From NCBI GenBank assembly GCA_017615275.1, contig JAGAAO010000034.1, positions 1-64,000 of the forward strand: 64,000 bases of DNA, written 5' to 3'. A program made the position numbers and the translations under genes. The notes beneath the pieces are model-generated. The model saw nothing but the letters and a program-made list of their open reading frames with translations. It did not search any database and was not told where the DNA came from. Origin of the DNA: Butyrivibrio sp. (GTDB taxonomy: Bacteria; Bacillota; Clostridia; Lachnospirales; Lachnospiraceae). Below are positions 61,499-64,000 of the stretch, piece after piece; within the stretch, counting starts at the first letter, position 1, and each line of letters begins with the position of its first letter.

Positions 61499-62122
61499 GT
61501 GTTAGGGATAATAAAGAAATTACTTTCAGGAAAAGAAGAGGAAGTTGGCAATATGTACGTTATTGCAGGACTTGGAAATCCCGAGAAGAAGTACTTCGGA
61601 ACAAGACACAATGTGGGATTTGAAACAATAGATGCGTTGTCGGATAAATATAATATAGGACTTACAGAGACAAAGTTTAAGGCAGCATACGGAAAGGGCA
61701 GGATAGGAGATCAGAGAGTTATACTGGTTAAGCCCCTTACATACATGAATTTAAGCGGTGAAGCAATAAGACCGATATGTGATTATTTTAAGGTTGATAC
61801 TAAGTCAGAACTCATCGTTATCTCAGACGATGTTGAACTCGATGTGGGAAACTTGAGAGTAAGACCTAAGGGAAGTGCCGGAGGACACAACGGACTTAAG
61901 AATATAATTGCGCAGCTTGGACACGATGAGTTTAGCAGGGTTCGTGTCGGAGTCGGCAAGAAGCCCAAAGAATATGACATGGTGGATTGGGTTCTCGGAC
62001 ATTTTGAAGGCGAAGATGCCACAGGTATCAAAGACGGAATAGGAAGAGCTGCCGAAGCTGTTTGCGAGATAATGGAGAACGGTGTTGACAGCGCCATGAA
62101 CAAGTTTAACGGAAAAAAATAA
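61499..62122 (+). CDS. pth: Peptidyl-tRNA hydrolase
   Basis: 207 residues from GTG at 61499, with AAGGAG 8 nt upstream. An ATG at 61553 would give the usual 189 residues (MYVIAGLGNPEKKYFGTRHN). The upstream GTG adds an 18-residue lead. GNPEKKYFGTRHNVGFE, KPLTYMNLSGEAI, SDDVELDVGNLRVRPKGSAGGHNG and RVRVGVGKK cover the conserved His, Asn and Asp sites. It releases tRNA from stalled peptidyl-tRNA. mfd starts right after the stop (TAA-ATG), the pth-mfd pair common in Firmicutes. Confidence 0.96.
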   Translation: MLGIIKKLLSGKEEEVGNMYVIAGLGNPEKKYFGTRHNVGFETIDALSDKYNIGLTETKFKAAYGKGRIGDQRVILVKPLTYMNLSGEAIRPICDYFKVDTKSELIVISDDVELDVGNLRVRPKGSAGGHNGLKNIIAQLGHDEFSRVRVGVGKKPKEYDMVDWVLGHFEGEDATGIKDGIGRAAEAVCEIMENGVDSAMNKFNGKK

Positions 62123-64000
62123 ATGAGAGCGATAACAACTCCTTTAACCGAATTGGAACAATTCGAAGAACTGAATAAATATCTTGAAAAGCCCTTTGCC
62201 TGTGCGGAAGTGACGGGATGTGTCGATTCACAGAAACTTCACTTCATAAGCAGTCTTGGGGCTGACTTTAAGTACAGAATAATCGTAACTTACAGTGATC
62301 TTAGGGCAAAAGAAATTTACGAAGACTACAAGTTCTACGATAAGAACGTCACAGTGTATCCTGCAAAAGACCTTATCTTTTACCAGGCAGACGTTCACAG
62401 TAACGAAATAGTCAGGCAGAGAATACGCTGTATGAGAAGGCTTCTCGAGGGAAGACCCGTAACTGTTGTGACGACATTCTCTGCGCTCATGGCACCGCAG
62501 ATCAGACCTGAAGTTATTAAAGAAAATATTCTTTCTCTGGATAAGCATGTTCCGATAGATGAGACTGAGATAGCTAAGCGCCTCGTTACCATGGGGTATG
62601 TCAGAAACTATCAGGTTGAGGGACCGGGCGAGTTCTCGGTTAGGGGAGATATTGTCGACGTTTTTGATCTTACCGAGGACAATCCTTACAGAATAGAGCT
62701 CTGGGGCGATGAGATACAGTCGATAAGAAGCTTTGACATCATGTCGCAGAGATCGCTTGAAAAGCTTGAATCCATAGATATTTATCCCGCTTCTGAGATC
62801 ATTCTCGATGAGAACAGACTCAGAGAGGGAATGGACAGGATAAACGACGATACCGATAAAGTCTACAAGGCACTTCGCGCGGAATTCAAAACAGAAGAAG
62901 CGCACAGGATAAAAAAGCAGACGGAAGAACTTAACGAGCAGCTCTTCGAACTCCACTCAGTAGTCAATCTTGAGAGTTACATCCGTTATTTTTACGATGA
63001 TACCGTGACTATACAGGAGATGTTCCCTAAGGGAAAGAGCTGTATCTTCATAGATGAGCCTCAAAGAGTTCAGGAACATGCAATGGCTGTTGAGACTGAA
63101 TTCAGAGAGAGCATGACACACAGAGCCGAGAAGGGATATGTACTTCCGGGGCAGATGGATCTTTTGTATTCCATAGATAATTGTATTTCAAGAATGGGAA
63201 ACGGCCGAAGAGTGCTTGTTTCCGCTCTTGCCATGCCCAAATCACAGAATCTTTTTGCGCCTGAGAAGAGCTGGGACATAAACGCAAGGAGCGTTGCACC
63301 TTACAATAACAGCTTCGACTCACTCGTAAACGATCTTAAGAACTATGTGAAAAAAGGCTACAGAGTGCTTATACTTTCTGGCTCACGAACAAGGGCAAAG
63401 AGAATCGTTGAGGATTTAAGAGATAATCTGGTTACGGCTTTTTACAGCGAGGATCCCGGAAGAGTGTTAAGACCCGGCGAGATAATGACTTATTACGGAA
63501 GGATACTTAAGGGGTTCGAGTATCCGGGAATTAAGTTCGCGGTGATCGCCGAGAGTGATATCTTTACCGAGCATGCAAGGAAGCGAAGAAAGAAAAAGTC
63601 GAAGTATACAGGAGAGAAAATCTCTAACTTCGCGGATCTTAAGATCGGTGACTACGTGGTTCATGAAGAGCATGGACTTGGCATATACAAGGGTATTGAG
63701 AAAGTTGAGACCGACAACGTTGTCAGAGATTACATTAAGATCGAGTACGGAGACGGCGGTAATCTCTACGTTCTTGCGACGGGACTTGGTGTTATCCAGA
63801 AATATGCGTCGGGCGGCGAAGATGGTCACGGACATAAACCCAAGCTCAATAAACTTGGTACATTGGAGTGGACGCATACAAAGAGTAAGGTTAAAGCTGC
63901 GGTTGAAGAAGTTGCGCAGGATCTCGTCGAGCTCTATGCAAAGAGGCAGGAGACAAAAGGATTTGAGTTCAGTAAGGACACGGTATGGCAGCAGGAGTTT
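62123..64000 (+). CDS. mfd: Transcription-repair coupling factor, 5' part
   Basis: The first 626 codons run open to the window edge; the full family length is about 1150. The N-terminal UvrB-like region (HFISSLGADFKYRIIVTYSD; VYPAKDLIFYQADVHS; MGYVRNYQVEGPGEFSVRGDI; VDVFDLTEDNPYRIELWGDE) is followed by the RNA-polymerase-interaction domain (KIGDYVVHEEHGLGIYKGI) and the start of the helicase (TKGFEFSKDTVWQQEF). Mfd removes stalled RNA polymerase and recruits UvrA. Start ATG at 62123 immediately follows the pth stop. Confidence 0.96.
   Translation, partial: MRAITTPLTELEQFEELNKYLEKPFACAEVTGCVDSQKLHFISSLGADFKYRIIVTYSDLRAKEIYEDYKFYDKNVTVYPAKDLIFYQADVHSNEIVRQRIRCMRRLLEGRPVTVVTTFSALMAPQIRPEVIKENILSLDKHVPIDETEIAKRLVTMGYVRNYQVEGPGEFSVRGDIVDVFDLTEDNPYRIELWGDEIQSIRSFDIMSQRSLEKLESIDIYPASEIILDENRLREGMDRINDDTDKVYKALRAEFKTEEAHRIKKQTEELNEQLFELHSVVNLESYIRYFYDDTVTIQEMFPKGKSCIFIDEPQRVQEHAMAVETEFRESMTHRAEKGYVLPGQMDLLYSIDNCISRMGNGRRVLVSALAMPKSQNLFAPEKSWDINARSVAPYNNSFDSLVNDLKNYVKKGYRVLILSGSRTRAKRIVEDLRDNLVTAFYSEDPGRVLRPGEIMTYYGRILKGFEYPGIKFAVIAESDIFTEHARKRRKKKSKYTGEKISNFADLKIGDYVVHEEHGLGIYKGIEKVETDNVVRDYIKIEYGDGGNLYVLATGLGVIQKYASGGEDGHGHKPKLNKLGTLEWTHTKSKVKAAVEEVAQDLVELYAKRQETKGFEFSKDTVWQQEF

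Overview
The window looks like chromosomal DNA of an anaerobic, low-to-moderate GC Firmicute of the Lachnospiraceae, most likely a rumen or gut fibre degrader of the Butyrivibrio/Pseudobutyrivibrio type. Supporting genes are a secreted GH11 xylanase with a CBM36-like module and a CE4 esterase domain, a bifid-type phosphoketolase, a very long pyruvate:ferredoxin oxidoreductase with a small 2[4Fe-4S] ferredoxin, a 404-residue PRPP synthetase, spoVG, and the Firmicute gene orders gdpP-rplI-dnaB and cobB-DUF951-rpsF-ssb-rpsR. The species call is inference.

Layout: 1-330 three tRNAs (Asn, Glu, Cys) and a terminator. 400-4360 regulator-plus-membrane-protein genes (DUF4173-like, DUF2975-like, small HTH, HTH-membrane fusion). 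4400-7450 an S1-domain protein, sirtuin, DUF951, S6, SSB, S18. 7500-8160 an HD hydrolase and an unusual hairpin. 8190-12155 an RNA-repair cassette: a WYL regulator diverging from a TROVE/DUF2828-type vWA protein and RtcB RNA ligase. 12255-15476 a coiled-coil protein and the multidomain xylanase. 15544-16846 two gene remnants (a conjugative coupling ATPase and a sodium:alanine symporter). 16910-21964 a KaiC-like/PEP-synthase-like protein and phosphoketolase. 22088-25939 gdpP, rplI, dnaB. 25944-31068 a palindromic repeat, ferredoxin, PFOR and mecA. 31069-31735 a long intergenic region with several unexplained structures. 31736-39302 tandem GH18 wall hydrolases, Sua5/YwlC, rpiB, upp, comEB and a SleB-like hydrolase. 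39296-44960 DUF402, a large anchored protein with a dead C39-like fold, an EndA-type nuclease, a LUD protein and a HAD phosphatase. 44975-50113 (minus strand) murC, a DnaD-like gene, a DnaI/DnaC-like helicase loader and prs. 50360-53078 glgC, glgD, spoVG. 53293-58311 surface or lipoproteins and an L,D-transpeptidase. 58381-61444 an NrtR-type regulator, an SPFH protein and an NAD-kinase-like protein. 61499-64000 pth and the 5' part of mfd, which runs off the window.

Two places stand out. First, the 5' leader of the TROVE-rtcB mRNA (9318-9412) can fold into a tRNA-sized structure. An 8-bp closing stem encloses a perfect 5-bp/7-nt anticodon-like arm with the loop CUGUCAA (U33 and a GUC anticodon), a long variable-arm-like hairpin and a T-arm-like hairpin. 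The leader abuts the ribosome binding site, and its 3' strand (CCUU) could also pair with that site. A tRNA mimic as leader of an RNA-ligase operon would make a plausible damage sensor or bound-RNA module. Second, the NrtR-SPFH-NADK-like cluster has a regulator with a degenerate NUDIX box and paired AGTAGT/ACTA sites over the promoter of the SPFH gene, suggesting an NAD- or ADP-ribose-responsive membrane-scaffold system.

Start codons were chosen by Shine-Dalgarno position where alternatives existed. Family assignments rest on motifs recognised by eye, not on searches.
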